Shown: positions 1 to 11,104 of the stretch, one piece after another
Position numbering within the stretch: the first letter of the stretch is position 1
Layout: every line of letters starts with the position of its first letter
NCBI GenBank assembly: GCA_004794655.1
Contig: SMMW01000001.1
Coordinates: forward strand, 15,157,501-15,221,500
Direction of reading: 5' to 3'
Source of the DNA: Marisa cornuarietis
Lineage: Eukaryota; Mollusca; Gastropoda; Architaenioglossa; Ampullariidae
Length of the DNA: 64,000 nucleotides
Program-made: the position numbers and the translations under genes
The notes under the pieces: generated by a model
What the model was told of the DNA's origin: nothing
Database searches by the model: none
What the model saw: only the letters and a program-made list of their open reading frames with translations

Positions 1-233
1 AGGTACTGGTATTTCCTGTCAATCGGACTCATGGTCTCCTGAAAAGCAGGCTCTCTTTCAGCAGGATTCTTTTAAGTCTTCTTTGATTGATTGAGTCTGT
101 GTGTGCGCGCGCGCGTGACTGAAACAAAAGAGATCGAGTCAGACCACCTTACTGCGTCCTCCTTCTACCCCCTTAATTACAACGTCCCTCCTGCCATGAG
201 GGGGGGGTCTGCTCCTCCCATTACCACCAAGCA

Positions 234-378
234 CAGTTATGATCGGGTGCCGAGGGTTCAGATCTCGTCTGGAGCACGCTGTTCGTTCTCTGCATGCGGC
301 GCTTGTTTACAGGGCCGGCTGTTTGGTCGTGGTTTGGCCTTAGCTGCTGGCTCGGCTTGAAGCATCATTCCCCCCGCT
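234..378 (+). mobile_element. tRNA-derived SINE, family A, 5'-damaged copy
   Basis: This is one of six related copies in the window. The box-B-like GGGTTCAGATCTCG is at about 254-267. It is followed by the shared body (ACGCTGTTC, TTTACAGGGC, GGCCTTAGCTGCTGGCTCGGC) and a tail reading CTCGGCTTGAAGCATCATT, where other copies have CGTTAAACACC. The tRNA-like box A region is not recognisable, so the 5' end is degraded and the left boundary is approximate. Confidence 0.75.
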
Positions 379-2203
379 CTTCCCGTTACCAGGGCGCTTG
401 GAACATCTCCCACCCCTTCCCCTCGCCGCTTCATTGGTGCAGATCAAGACCCGACTCGAAGGTGCGCGCGGTGGCTCAGCTGTTAATGTCGTCGGTCGGC
501 AGCAAAAGCTCAGTCAACGATCGAGATACAGATTCCGAGTCAGCAACCTTCAGGAGGGGCAGAAGGGAGGGTAAAAGTAAAGGGGTAGGAAAAGGTCCCA
601 GTTCGTGACGTCAAGATAGTTATAACCCCGCAAACGGGTAACAACGGCCACAAAGGGGTTTCTCCATCCCATGCCTCCTCCAGATTATCCCGCCGCTTGT
701 TCACCTGTTCCTCACCCGACTTCGGATTCCTAGCCACGAGAAGGAGGAGGAAGAGAAGTAAGGCGAAGTCGATGTACCTATGGCGCCCTCTAGGTGCCAA
801 CAGGCTTGACAGATAACCCAAGAGCTCCTTGATGCAAAACCCCGGTCACATCCTTTTTAAACGTCTTCGTGAAGTTAACTTTTAATAATAAAATGAACGT
901 ATAAGGACGCTGAAAAATACTTAATTTGTGCTTTTAACACAGTGGTAGGGGCTGTTAACATTCTAACCTTTCACCCAAGAGACCTTGGTTAAAGAACCTT
1001 TACCACACAAATCACCGCAAAATACTTTTGGAAAAATACCTTAATGAAAGGTGCTCTATTACTCCCAGTAATTTTGTTTGAAATGAAGCAGGATATGGTA
1101 TTTAGATATAATTTGTTGTGTTTTGATTTTATTTCTTCAGAATTTTTGTAAGGTTCTGACTCTCTAAATTGAGATTTAATTATCGGATTTTAAGTAAGCT
1201 ATTGATACGCGTCTTTACTGCGAGTCCATGGGGTAATTTTTTCTGCGAATAGGGCAGTCCCAAAAGCACCACTGGGTACGTTTTTCCTGTTTTCTTCATA
1301 ATATTTATGACAATAATATTTTTTTCTTTGTTTGCGGATAGCGAAGGTGCTTGAGCAAAGGTCAACAGGAAGAGTGAAGTAGCACAGTACATTTCTAATT
1401 GTTCTACCTGCGCAAATGTCACGATAGATTTGGACGAATGACAATGTGCAGGGACACGGAAATACCGAGATGAGGGAATAATGGCAAGAGAGAGAGAGAG
1501 AAGGTGGGGGGGGGAAGAGTTAGAAGGGAGATGTATGCAATTTCTGGGATCGAAGCAACAAGCACCATGCGACCCAAGCTATTGCTCACTGCTCACCGTC
1601 TTGGCTAATTATAAGCGTGCAGACAGGGTTGCCGGAGTCCTGCGGGACACTGCCCCAGATGGAAATACTCAAACCTACTAATAAATTAGCTATGCTATGA
1701 TTATATCCCCTCCCGCCGTCTGTGGCCTCCTTTCTCTCTCCCGCACAATCACTGACCCTGTGTTTGATTTTTTTTCCTATAAACACTGCGTCTCTTGTGC
1801 AGGGTTCGTATCCAGAAAACTATAGCAACTGAAAATACAGCCACTGCGCACTACTGTCTTCTTGAAGGAGGGATCGGGGGACGGTCATGAAGCAAGCTGC
1901 ATGAGTGCACATTCCTCAATCAGCCTGGCAGCCTCCGCCTGATATCCCTCTCCATTTCTCTGCGTCTGGAATGTTCTTCCATGGCTTGCAAACTAGTCCT
2001 AGCGAGTGATACAAGCCGCAGTATGAAACGGCATGCCACATGGCGGCTACAACCTGATACCCACACCAGATGTTACAGCACTCTTCAGAAACTTGCCTTC
2101 AACTCCTTGCACTCGCTTCGCTACGCACGCACGCACGCACGCATGAGCACACATGCACACACAAAACAATGATTCACTTTATCACAGTATGCCATTCAGC
2201 CAC

Positions 2204-2206
<3 letters not shown>
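379..2206. other. Non-coding stretch, no gene seen
   Basis: No supported coding sequence. It is AT-rich from about 840 to 1480, with a GA run near 1490 and a short ACGC run at 2125-2145. A CTCF-like GCGCCCTCT core sits at 783-791. Frames of up to 104 codons are open but have no recognisable protein features. Confidence 0.6.

Positions 2207-2252
<46 letters not shown>
2207..2252. repeat. (AC)n microsatellite
   Basis: An almost perfect AC dinucleotide run of about 23 units, seen directly. Confidence 0.97.
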
Positions 2253-2254
<2 letters not shown>

Positions 2255-2481
2255 ACGACACAAAGATTCTCTTTATCGCAGTCAGCCATTCAGTCACCCC
2301 CGGCCTCTCTTTCTCTCTCGTATTTTACTGGGAGTCGGTCAGTCAACCTGTGATCTCTCTTTCTCTCTACATCATCCACACATCATCCTCTAACTTCTCC
2401 GCTCGGCAAACTGCACTTTCAAATATTCGCAACGTCGTCAACATCCGGTGTGAGCCTCGAGCGGTTATTAGCGCAGGTGAA

Positions 2482-2507
2482 GCTGCTGCTGCTGCTGCTG
2501 CTGCTGC
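2482..2507. repeat. (GCT)n microsatellite
   Basis: Eight to nine GCT units. A CTCF-like core, GCGCCATCTGG, follows about 25 bp downstream at 2531-2541. Confidence 0.9.
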
Positions 2508-2621
2508 GACGCAGACGTAGGAAGATATGGGCGCCATCTGGTGGCCAATTTTACGCGGGGTGTGTGTTTGTGTGGAAGCCTCGCCGCTGCTCGGTAATGA
2601 CACCTACCGTATTTGAAGCTG

Positions 2622-2663
2622 ATGTATGTATGTATGTATGTATGTATGTATGTATGTATGTAT
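2622..2663. repeat. (ATGT)n microsatellite
   Basis: About ten units of ATGT, followed by a degenerate ACCACG/ACCACA array at about 2714-2742. Confidence 0.95.
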
Positions 2664-3584
2664 ACGTGCGCCCCAGCATACGGGGTCAGTCCTCAGCGAG
2701 CTCCCCAGAGGTGACCACGACCACGACCACAACCACAACCACGGACTGACATTACAGACTACGTACACTTTTACGTGTACCGTTAGCTCTTGGTAAAATC
2801 TCTTTGCTCAGGTGATCGGGTGGCGAAGCTTCTGGGCCGAGGAGAAACGACATACTCCAAGTTGTTTTAGGAGGAATTCATTTTCTACTTCCTGCGCAAC
2901 ACACCTGACCAAGATGTAGGGAGACCAAATAAAGACACGCTACAGTTGGGCCAAGCTCTGGAAGACATTATGAAAGGCAGATGGAAGAAAAAAGGAGGTG
3001 GCCGACGAAAGAGCGAAAGAAGAAAGAAGTGAGACATGAAAAAGTGTGAAGGGAGAGAAAGATATTGAAAACAAAACTGATTATTAAATACATCAGGACG
3101 TTGAAAACTGGCTGTCAGTGTATTTATTATAAGTTCGTCAGAATTATGTGTTTGTTTCTCCGTGTATGGCTGTCTGTCTGTCTGCCTGCCTGGCTGAATG
3201 ACTAAAACAAGTCAGAGCAGGTTTGCTTATATGTTTGAAGAGCACTGCTGCGAAACTCTTTCCCCTATTTTCTGTTTCTTACAGTCTGTGATCCGACAAA
3301 AGCTCAGAAACACATTAATCGCAGGCAATGCAGTCGAAAAATAAAGAGTCTGACTTTTCAGGACAGGTAGAGTCTATAGAGAAGGTGCAGGATGTACTAG
3401 TGCATGGAACGCCGAGAGAGAGAGAGAAGCTTATATAAAACGAAGCCTTCGGTGAAAAAATGAAACATCGAAGCAAAATCGCTAAGCTACAAAAAGTCAT
3501 GTTTTCTAGTTTCCAACCTTCCAACCACGCGAGAGAAAGAGGTAAAGAGAGAGAAAAAGAGAGAGTGAAGGAAGAAGGGAGTAA
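2664..3584. other. Non-coding stretch, no gene seen
   Basis: AT-rich DNA with purine-rich patches at about 2980-3070 and a short TGTC/TGCC run near 3170-3192. No supported gene. Confidence 0.6.
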
Positions 3585-3757
3585 CTGGCGTTTAACGAGC
3601 CAACAACTAAGGCTATATCTTGGCAAAGCACCCAGCCCCATAAACAGATGCCACATGCAGAGAAAGAACAGTGTGCCCGAGACGAGATCTGAACCCAAGA
3701 CAGCCAATTCTCACTGTTTTGATGACAGGCGCTACCCCTCGCCACCAAACCACCCCA
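3585..3757 (-). mobile_element. tRNA-derived SINE, family A, near full-length copy
   Basis: Read on the minus strand, this has the tRNA-like start GGTGGCGAGGGGTAGCGCC, then a box B region reading GGGTTCAGATCTCGTCTCGG. The shared body follows (CTGTTCTTTCTCTGCATG, GATATAGCCTTAGTTG), and it ends GGCTCGTTAAACGCC. It aligns along its whole length with the copies at 29105 and 40035. A GA microsatellite and a poly-G tract abut its 5' side at about 3757-3790. Overlapping ORFs on both strands are therefore repeat-derived. Confidence 0.85.
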
Positions 3758-3790
3758 GAGAGAGAGAGAGAGAGACAGGGGGGGGGGGAA

Positions 3791-5367
3791 GACAAGACGG
3801 GAAAAGACTTTCTCACAAACTGAAAACAAATCCCTTAAGTGCGGAAATGTTAAATAATATTTTTCCCAATTACCATCAAACTTCATTCCTATTTGGGCGT
3901 GGGGATGGGGATTTGAGGGTTAAACGCGGTGCAGAATTAATATGGTGTTACAACATGTTTGTAGCAGGGAAGTATTCTGAAAAAAGAGAGAGAAAAAAGA
4001 CAACAGCAAAAAAACAAAAACAAAAAAACCAATTTCTCTCCAAAAGTACTATTCGTCGTCTGACAAAGATTTTCATTCCTATTGATGCCAAAACTTTCAG
4101 TGTTGTTTGTTTCCCTTCTCTTTCTTGTTTATGGGGCCTGAGGCGAACCTCTAGGACTGGTGCATGACATTTTTCTCTAACAAAAAGTACATGGGGGTCA
4201 GCGATAGGCATCAACCTGGTTGTTTTTACACCATGACGAGAATAAAACTATTTTCTGGTCCAAATTACATCCTCTAAAGGTTAAAATTGTAAATTTGAAC
4301 TCGCGGGTTCAACCTTTTCTAATTCTGTTAAATAACAGAGATAACGCATAAGCGTTGATGTAAACATGGTTATCTTGTTTATTCAACACCTGTGTGCAGT
4401 GCTTCTGCAAACATCTTGGTGTCTTATCCTTTTGTGCTATAACAGACCGGTCATAGATGATACATACCAAAAGGTTATCCAATTATTTAGCGTTCTCATC
4501 AGTCATGGGATACAAAAAGACGTATCATATTATATATATATATACTTTTATTTATATATTATATATATTTATTTATATTATATATATATATTTATAAAAA
4601 CCACATGCTGCGTGTGCTGTCGATTTGTTGCTTAAAGTGGTGGGGTGGGGGGGAGTAAAAGGAGGTGTTCCAAGGGCCTTAACGCTGCACTAGATAAAGA
4701 AACATATACAGAACTGTTTTCTCAAATAAAAGTGAATAAACGTACCTCAAAAAAAGGGTTATAATTTTTGGTATGACTAATCCAAGACGCCATAGCTCAT
4801 AATAATCAGTGCAGAAAAGGACCGAATCTGAATCAGAATGTCACTCTTATCAAAATGCACACAAAAGCAATCAAAGAACTCTCATGGGGAATAACTCATT
4901 AATGCACTTTCCATTTCATGTTATATCCCGCCCTTGTATGGACTTTCCTCCGGTCAGATAAAGATCCCAACGTCCATAAAAAGTCACTTTACACAAGTTA
5001 GAAAAAAAATCTCGCTAACTCGTGACAACCTTGCAGGGCTCATTTTGACTTCACGGCCTCGCGCAATTAAGACAGCAGCCCACCCTGATCACCCTGATCA
5101 CCCACGACTCCAGGCAGGAAAAGTGGCGTGAATTGCTGCTCGATGTAAAACGAGTTCTGATTGGTCAGACCAACAGGCCCAACGTCCGCTCCATTACGCC
5201 CCGGGTATGGATCGCTGTTTACTGAACTCTGTTCCCAACATTTATCAAACGCCTGGCTAATGCACTTTCTATGATGGCACTTCATATTTCTATTTTTTTT
5301 TAATATTTTGGGTACACAAGACAAACGCCGGCTTAATCCTGAGTAAATCGTGACTGCTTCATCGATT
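3791..5367. other. Non-coding stretch, AT-rich, no gene seen
   Basis: AT-rich DNA including a nearly pure A/T block with TATATATA runs at about 4530-4595. A small CACCCTGATCA tandem lies at about 5081-5102. No supported gene or RNA. Confidence 0.6.
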
Positions 5368-5392
5368 TGTGTGTGTGTGCGTGCGTGCGTGC

Positions 5393-5442
<50 letters not shown>

Positions 5443-5448
5443 ACGCGC
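5368..5448. repeat. (GT)n / (GTGC)n microsatellite
   Basis: A compound array: GT units, a few GTGC units, then a long perfect GT run. Confidence 0.97.
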
Positions 5449-5757
5449 TTCTTCTGATATTTTAAGACCAGTGTTTGCTTTTTTAGTCCGATTTTGGTTT
5501 AAAAAAGAATGTAAAGTGGTTCTAGAAATATTTTATTTTAATTTTCCACGAGGCCTGTACAGCGGTTGTGATCACTGATGACTGGGAGAGAGGCTTTGAT
5601 GACATGAATCCAGGTTCATGTTTTTCAGCTCATCAAGAGACAGAATATCAGACCACTCTCCCAGATGTCCACATCACAAAAGCGGTAAATAATTTTCACT
5701 TTTCACAAACTGACATGCTTCCGAGAAAGAAAAGCGTGCTAAAATATGCAACAATTA

Positions 5758-5799
5758 CGCGCGCGCGCGCACACACACACACACACACACTCTCTCTCT
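5758..5799. repeat. (GC)n(AC)n(TC)n compound microsatellite
   Basis: Consecutive GC, AC and TC dinucleotide runs. An ATATATAT patch follows at about 5806-5816. Confidence 0.95.
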
Positions 5800-6035
5800 G
5801 ATAAATATATATATATTTGAGTTACAAGACAGTTCCTTTCGGCAACAATTGAAGGTATGCAGCTATATACTCATCGATTGAATCTAGATCACTGGCAAAT
5901 CTGGATTTGCTGCAAAGTTCTCGCATTTTGAGCTCGGTTTTCAGACCTCGGAACCTCGGAATCCCCTTAAATTTCCAACCGTTGCATACCCTTTCAGTCG
6001 ACCTTGTGGGCGTGTCAAATATTTTTAGCCCAACA

Positions 6036-6039
<4 letters not shown>

Positions 6040-6088
<49 letters not shown>
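6040..6088. repeat. (AC)n microsatellite
   Basis: A perfect AC run of about 24 units. Confidence 0.97.
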
Positions 6089-6089
<1 letters not shown>

Positions 6090-8178
6090 CCTGTACAAGT
6101 GGAACTTCAATGTCATTTGTCTTGCAATATCAAAGTTGTTCAAAACTTTGAGACCACGAAAGGCGCCGACATAAATTAGAACAGTTCAATTGACGTACAT
6201 AGGAGTCCATGCTGTACAAGTCAAACTTTTTCTCATAACGTCTATTAACCGTTTACGCTTACTGCAGTTTTAACGGAAGTACTCGTCATAAGAAGTCCCC
6301 CATCCTCGCTTAAAGGAAGTCCTCTTCAAAACTTTACAAAAACAGTTTCTCCTCCGTTTTAGCAGAAAATATGGCTTTCCTCGTTGCAGCATGATCCTTC
6401 CTTTTTTATTTATTTTTTTTTTCTCAAATGAAATGATCTTCTTTACCGAGAAAGGAATTCCAGTTGTCTGCCCCTTCACGGATCTCTCTTCTCTGTCAAA
6501 ACAGGAATTTTTTTTCTCTCTCTCTCTCGCAGTCGGAAATCCTGTGCTTTCTAACATAGAATCGCTTTATTTCTCCTCCTCCCATCATCTCTGTCGGCCA
6601 GACCGGATTCCGCGTCTTCTCTAACGGAAATTCCTTAACGAGGGAAACTTTTCCTGGGAGGGTGGGGCCTGAAAGGCTCTTCACAGCGGCAGGAAATCTT
6701 TGTCAAACAACGCGGCTATTTAGACACTTACTTTTTAAGTGTCTGGTGTTGAACCCCTTGAAAGCGGTGCAGCCGTTAAAAGCGCTTCACACTTTACTGA
6801 ATAGTGGAGCCGCTGAAGGCTGTATAACAACTGCAGCAAGAGAGAGAGTGTGATGACAATTATTTTCTTTAAACTCTTCTAAAATAACTGAGTTTTGTGC
6901 GAGTTTTTGGTTCTGTGTGAATGCCAGATCACGTGTGTGAATTGAGGTATGGTACTATCACTACCTGTAGTCGGTCTCCACCCCATCTCACCTGTGTCCA
7001 TTTACGAAAAATCGGCAGCGGATGAGACAGTAGATGTAAAAGTTCGATAGTTTTGAGAAAGGAGATATAACAAAAAAAAAATAAAATAAAATAAAGAAGA
7101 AGCTAGCGGACTAAATCAAGTATAATTCAGGAAGACATTGTTATACATATACATGAATATACAACTTTAGAGCAGAATGATACGGTTTTGTGGCTCACCT
7201 AGGACCGTTAGAGGATAACTGCCCACCAAAATGGACTGGCATCAGGTGAGGTAAACTACGGTGAGAGGAAAGGGTTGAGTTCCACCCGTCACATGCATTA
7301 CCTGCGACACAGTGAACCACTTACAGTTCACTGCACCTACTACCAGCAGGCTATTAGACCGTTTCGTTTTGCCTTTTATTTCAAATGTCTGTGGATGGAC
7401 GGACGGAAGGAGGGACTGACAGACGTGTTTCCAAGAGAAAACACACACACACACAATGTAGAAGTCTATCTGCAGGCGGCGACAGTCCCGCTAATTTCTA
7501 CTTGATTGGTAAAACAAAGCTTTTGTCAGTGTTTTGTCTCGCAAGCAAGTCAGCTCAAGAGAGGTGAGTGTTCCATGATATGACAGTGGAATGTCAGCTG
7601 ACTGTCAGCACCACTGACCTTTTTCCGTTACAGCCTGCGTCACCCAGGGTGTGTTGCAGTGCGCATCATTGAAACGACGAAAGAAAGCGATGCATCTCCC
7701 CACACACCCGGCTCTGCCTGCACCTCGAGGAGCAAAAAGCTAAGCGCGGAAGGAAAGGAAAATGGAGAGAGAGGAAGTGAAGAAAGAAGGAAAGAAATAG
7801 AAGCTATAACCTTAGCTGAAGACTATTTCCATTAAATTAGTTTTTTTTTAACCAGCAGTAAATTTAATAATGCCTGCTTCCCCTACATTTCTTAATTTTT
7901 AAAAAATCAAACTTTTAATTAAAATTAAGCGGTCTTTTTGTTTGAAATGTTTTTAACTTCACGTGTAACTTTTAAAGTTTATGCTGGTTGTCACATTTAA
8001 TGGACCAGCTCTTGTAGCAGAACCATAATGATGTGGTAGATCGCTATATAACGTACATTAGTTTTTTAATGGAACACGTGAATAAAACACACGCTTCCAC
8101 TTCGTCCCGCCAAGATGAACACATACTTATGAACCATATAATGTCCGTCCGTCCGTTCATCTGTAGGTTCACATGCAC

Positions 8179-8181
<3 letters not shown>
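6089..8181. other. Non-coding stretch, no gene seen
   Basis: No supported gene. A perfect 8-bp inverted repeat, CAGTGAAC and GTTCACTG, lies near 7308-7331. An A-rich AATAAAAT tract is near 7071-7098, and DNA around 7840-7960 is AT-rich. Confidence 0.6.

Positions 8182-8223
<42 letters not shown>
8182..8223. repeat. (GT)n(AT)n microsatellite
   Basis: About 17 GT units passing into TATATATA. Confidence 0.95.
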
Positions 8224-8999
8224 ACTGGATCCCTGATGACACATGTATCGCTAACTGCAAGATAAATTTCGAAAATGTGGTTTTAAAAAGTTGCTTGGCT
8301 ACGTAGCTAGACATGAACCCACGTCACCAAGTTTAAGAAGAGATCGCTGTTAGCCAACCGATTCTTGTTTGACTATAATATCCACAATTAAGTCCTAAAA
8401 AAAATAAGGACTCAATCAAAACTATGAGAAACGGAACGTAGGTACATTTTCGTTCCCTCCACCACCGGGCACACATTTTGACACAAAATGTTCAACATTA
8501 ATGAATTAAATTTGCCCTTTTGACAAGACACGTATTGCGTTAATCCTGTCATGCGTCCACCCTATCCACCCATCCTCGTCTCACCCAACACACGTGATTT
8601 TCAACAACCAATGACAGTTGTGTGCCAGTCAAACAACCAGTACCCGCGTCACGTCCCCCACTGAGTTTTTGCCGATAAGTGACAAGTCGATACACTCTCC
8701 CTACCGGAACCCATGTATCTTTTTTTAGACCCCAATGTCAATCAAACACAAGATATCATCCTCCTGTCGCTTTCTTTGATCGAGCAACCCTACAGGATCA
8801 AAGACCAGTCTCTGTCTATTGTAACGGCTGAAATCTAAACAAAAGGAAGGTGGGCATCAGATGCGAAGACAATGACAAGCGGAGGGGATGTTCGCGCAGA
8901 TTGCAAAACTCATGTGTCCCCCCCTATCCTAACCCCCCCTTCCCTCAAACATAAAATAAAAGCTGCCACAAGCAGGGTGCGATCTTCAAACAGAAGCGC

Positions 9000-9430
9000 C
9001 GTGCTTGAACAAGCTCTGTATCTTCTACCGGTCGCGGCGCCGCGTGTGTGAGGCCACTAAAAAGCACTTGTTTGTTTAACGGTCCGGCCCTTGGCAGCTC
9101 GTGTATTGTGGCGACCACTCATTTCCGCGCCTGCCGCTTGGCCTCGCCGTCCATCGACGGGGGGGAGAAAGAGAGAGTGTGTGTGTGTGTGGCGGCGGCG
9201 ACGGCGGCGGTGGTAGTGGTGGTGGTGGTGGCGCGCTGACCCCACTCGTCGGCGGCGTAGGCGGCGGTGGTGGAGGCGCAGTTTGGTTGGGACACGCTTG
9301 AGCGAACTCGATCGATCGGCGTTACTAAGTAAAGCGCTCAATCCACAAAGCAGGCAGATCCGCCGACCGGTTCGACTGTTGAGGACACGCGTACCTCACG
9401 GCCGGCCGCTCGCTCCCTCACCGAGCATAG
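9000..9430. other. GC-rich, CpG-containing patch with GT and GGC/GGT arrays
   Basis: Base composition shifts from AT-rich flanks to clearly GC- and CpG-rich here. A GT run starts at 9175 and passes into GGC/GGT trinucleotides to about 9283. The patch could be an unmethylated regulatory island, but I see no exon with a recognisable protein on either strand. Confidence 0.5.
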
Positions 9431-10383
9431 CACACCTGAGAACACCTGAAAACAGCCAGGCTGTAGCATTGTAGACTTCCTTGATTACTGGTAATATTTG
9501 TACGACCTAATTGTATATTTTTCTGACAGACGGTGAGACTGTAGTTTCAGAGATTACTTTTTTTAAATATAGAAATAATGTATTCTAATCTGCAGTAATT
9601 GCGTGAACCTTTCAGGCCAAACGGCATCCAGCGCTAATTCCAAACAAAACAAAATCTTAACTGAAAACTAAACATATCACAAATCATATTCTCAAAGTAT
9701 TTTATTACAGTTTCCAAAACTGACTGTGAGTCTTTCTTTTTATTTTCTAACGGACGTCATCGCCGAAGCACAGCTCTATTTTTATGTGACAGACAAATAT
9801 GAAGGGGGACACCCATCCTGCAGACTTGTTCAGCAGCCGATACATTAAAAATCCGTTGGCTGCTATTCATTATTTAGTTTGTCGCGGCAGCAGGAATCAA
9901 ACACAAATCAACGACCAATCAATATCGCCCGCCTCCCCTGCCGTGGGACTGTTGTGGTTTGTTTTGTGGAGGAATGTATTTTGAACACCCTGACAACGCA
10001 GTATGGCCAGTGTACTCTTTGATATTTGGGGGTGGCCAGCGCGAGGTTGCTCTGTACTTTAACACTTCTCTGAACTTTTCCAGGTTAAACAGACCCTGTG
10101 GAAGTGTTTTCCCCGTGTGTACAAGAGGAGATGTGATGTACCTCAAATATTGTAAACTCAAACAAAGCCGCAAGAACATCAGAAAGAAACACTATTGTCT
10201 ACGGTTGTCTATTTTTTTTTCTTGATCACACCTGGATTTGTCGAGAAAACAGCAAGTGATGAAAGGGCAGTATTTCTAAAAATAGCGTCGTCCGCATGAG
10301 CTGAATTCGAAGAGGAAAGATGCGATACTCGCTAAAAGAAAACAGACCATGTGCTGTTGCTGAATTTTCTCCTCCACACTCAG
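9431..10383. other. Non-coding stretch leading to a THAP exon
   Basis: AT-rich DNA without a recognisable gene. Its last ~25 bases form a pyrimidine-rich tract ending CACACTCAG, which would serve as a splice acceptor for the THAP piece at 10384. Confidence 0.5.
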
Positions 10384-10440
10384 ATGAAGTTATTTCCTAA
10401 AGAAAATGGCTACAAACGCCAATGGATTAACTTTGTGCAG
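10384..10440 (+). pseudogene. THAP zinc-finger domain, N-proximal piece (possible exon)
   Basis: The 57 bases read as 19 open codons, MKLFPKENGYKRQWINFVQ. This fits the part of a THAP domain that follows the first cysteine pair (F-P-K...W). THAP domains are C2CH DNA-binding zinc fingers found in transcription factors and in P-element-like transposases. The piece is flanked by a plausible splice acceptor (pyrimidine tract then CAG, ending 10383) and donor (CAG then GTATCT at 10441), so it may be a genuine small exon. The first two zinc-ligand cysteines are not seen directly upstream and would be on another exon. The second half of the domain starts about 400 bases downstream, beyond an inserted LINE. 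No donor/acceptor pair that I can see joins the two halves in frame, so I call it a broken gene. Confidence 0.5.
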
Positions 10441-10445
10441 GTATC

Positions 10446-10456
10446 TGTATAATTAT
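10446..10456. repeat. Target-site duplication, left copy
   Basis: TGTATAATTAT, identical to 10818-10828, brackets the LINE fragment exactly at its truncated 5' end. Confidence 0.8.
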
Positions 10457-10817
10457 TCTGCGGCGCATAAAAAATATCTTCTGGCCCAACACCATCTCAA
10501 ATGAAGAACTGCGCGAACAGATGGGGGTGTGCACCCTGGCAGAAGCAATCCAACTGCGGCGCTGGCGATGGTTAGGCCACGTGTGCCGCATGCCTCCAGA
10601 CTCAATCCCCAGAACAGCCCTACGATGGACACCACAGGGAAAGAGGAACAGAGGGAGGCCCAAAGAGACATGGAGGCGATCCATCGAAAAGGACCTCAAG
10701 AACAGAGGACTATCACTCGAAACAGCCCCCAGAACAGCAGCAGACAGAATCAGATGGAGGTCCCTAGCTGTTGTCTCACGCGCCAGACGGCACAATGAGG
10801 ACTGATGATGATGATGA
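10457..10817 (+). mobile_element. 5'-truncated non-LTR retrotransposon (LINE), C-terminal ORF2 tail, with target-site duplication
   Basis: An open frame reads from the truncation point to the TGA at 10803-10805. It gives LRRIKNIFWPNTISNEEL, then LRRWRWLGHVCRMP, then GKRNRGRPKETWRR, and a final RWRSLAVV. This series is characteristic of the region after the reverse transcriptase in many animal LINE polyproteins. The stop is followed by a (GAT)n tail, as LINEs with short simple 3' repeats have. The element is bounded by the 11-bp direct repeat TGTATAATTAT at 10446-10456 and 10818-10828, a perfect target-site duplication. The tail is open with no internal stop, so the insertion is probably young. 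The clade is uncertain (RTE/CR1-like by its 3' tail). Confidence 0.88.
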
Positions 10818-10828
10818 TGTATAATTAT
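10818..10828. repeat. Target-site duplication, right copy
   Basis: TGTATAATTAT directly after the (GAT)n LINE tail; identical to 10446-10456. Confidence 0.8.
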
Positions 10829-10849
10829 ACAGATCTCTGCTTTGCTCAA

Positions 10850-11104
10850 ACGTGCCGTGCTAACATCGTCTCAACACAATACTCAAGAATTTGCTCAAAA
10901 CATTTCAAAAGCGATTATACAGTACAGGCAAGTCTTGCACTTTCAGTAAAACGAAGAGATCTTCCTACAGCAGTGTCAACTAAACAAAAGCACGAGCTGT
11001 TAAAACCAACGACGACTGCTGGTAAAAATCTTAAACAAAGATCAAGCACCATATATGCAACATCGACGGTTTCTACACCGTCTGGTCTACAAGTAACATC
11101 GTGA
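10850..11104 (+). pseudogene. THAP zinc-finger domain, C-terminal half plus linker
   Basis: In one frame the DNA reads TCRANIVSTQYSRICSKHF, then a run ending VKRRDLPTAVSTK. This matches the second half of a THAP domain: the C-x2-H zinc ligands (CSKH) followed by the K/R-R-x-L...AVPT-like end (here TAVST). The frame continues open for about 40 more residues of Ser/Thr/Lys-rich linker to a TGA at 11102-11104. The preceding part of the domain (FPK...W) lies at 10384-10440. The intervening DNA is a LINE insertion plus about 50 bases that do not keep the frame. It could be an exon whose acceptor I cannot place, or the remnant of a THAP-bearing transposase or host gene. The missing proline in the AVPT motif also suggests decay. 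Confidence 0.6.

Noticed and set aside
3315..4167. 126- to 235-codon frames on both strands near 3.3-4.2 kb
   Set aside because: They run through a SINE copy and a GA microsatellite; no protein domain.
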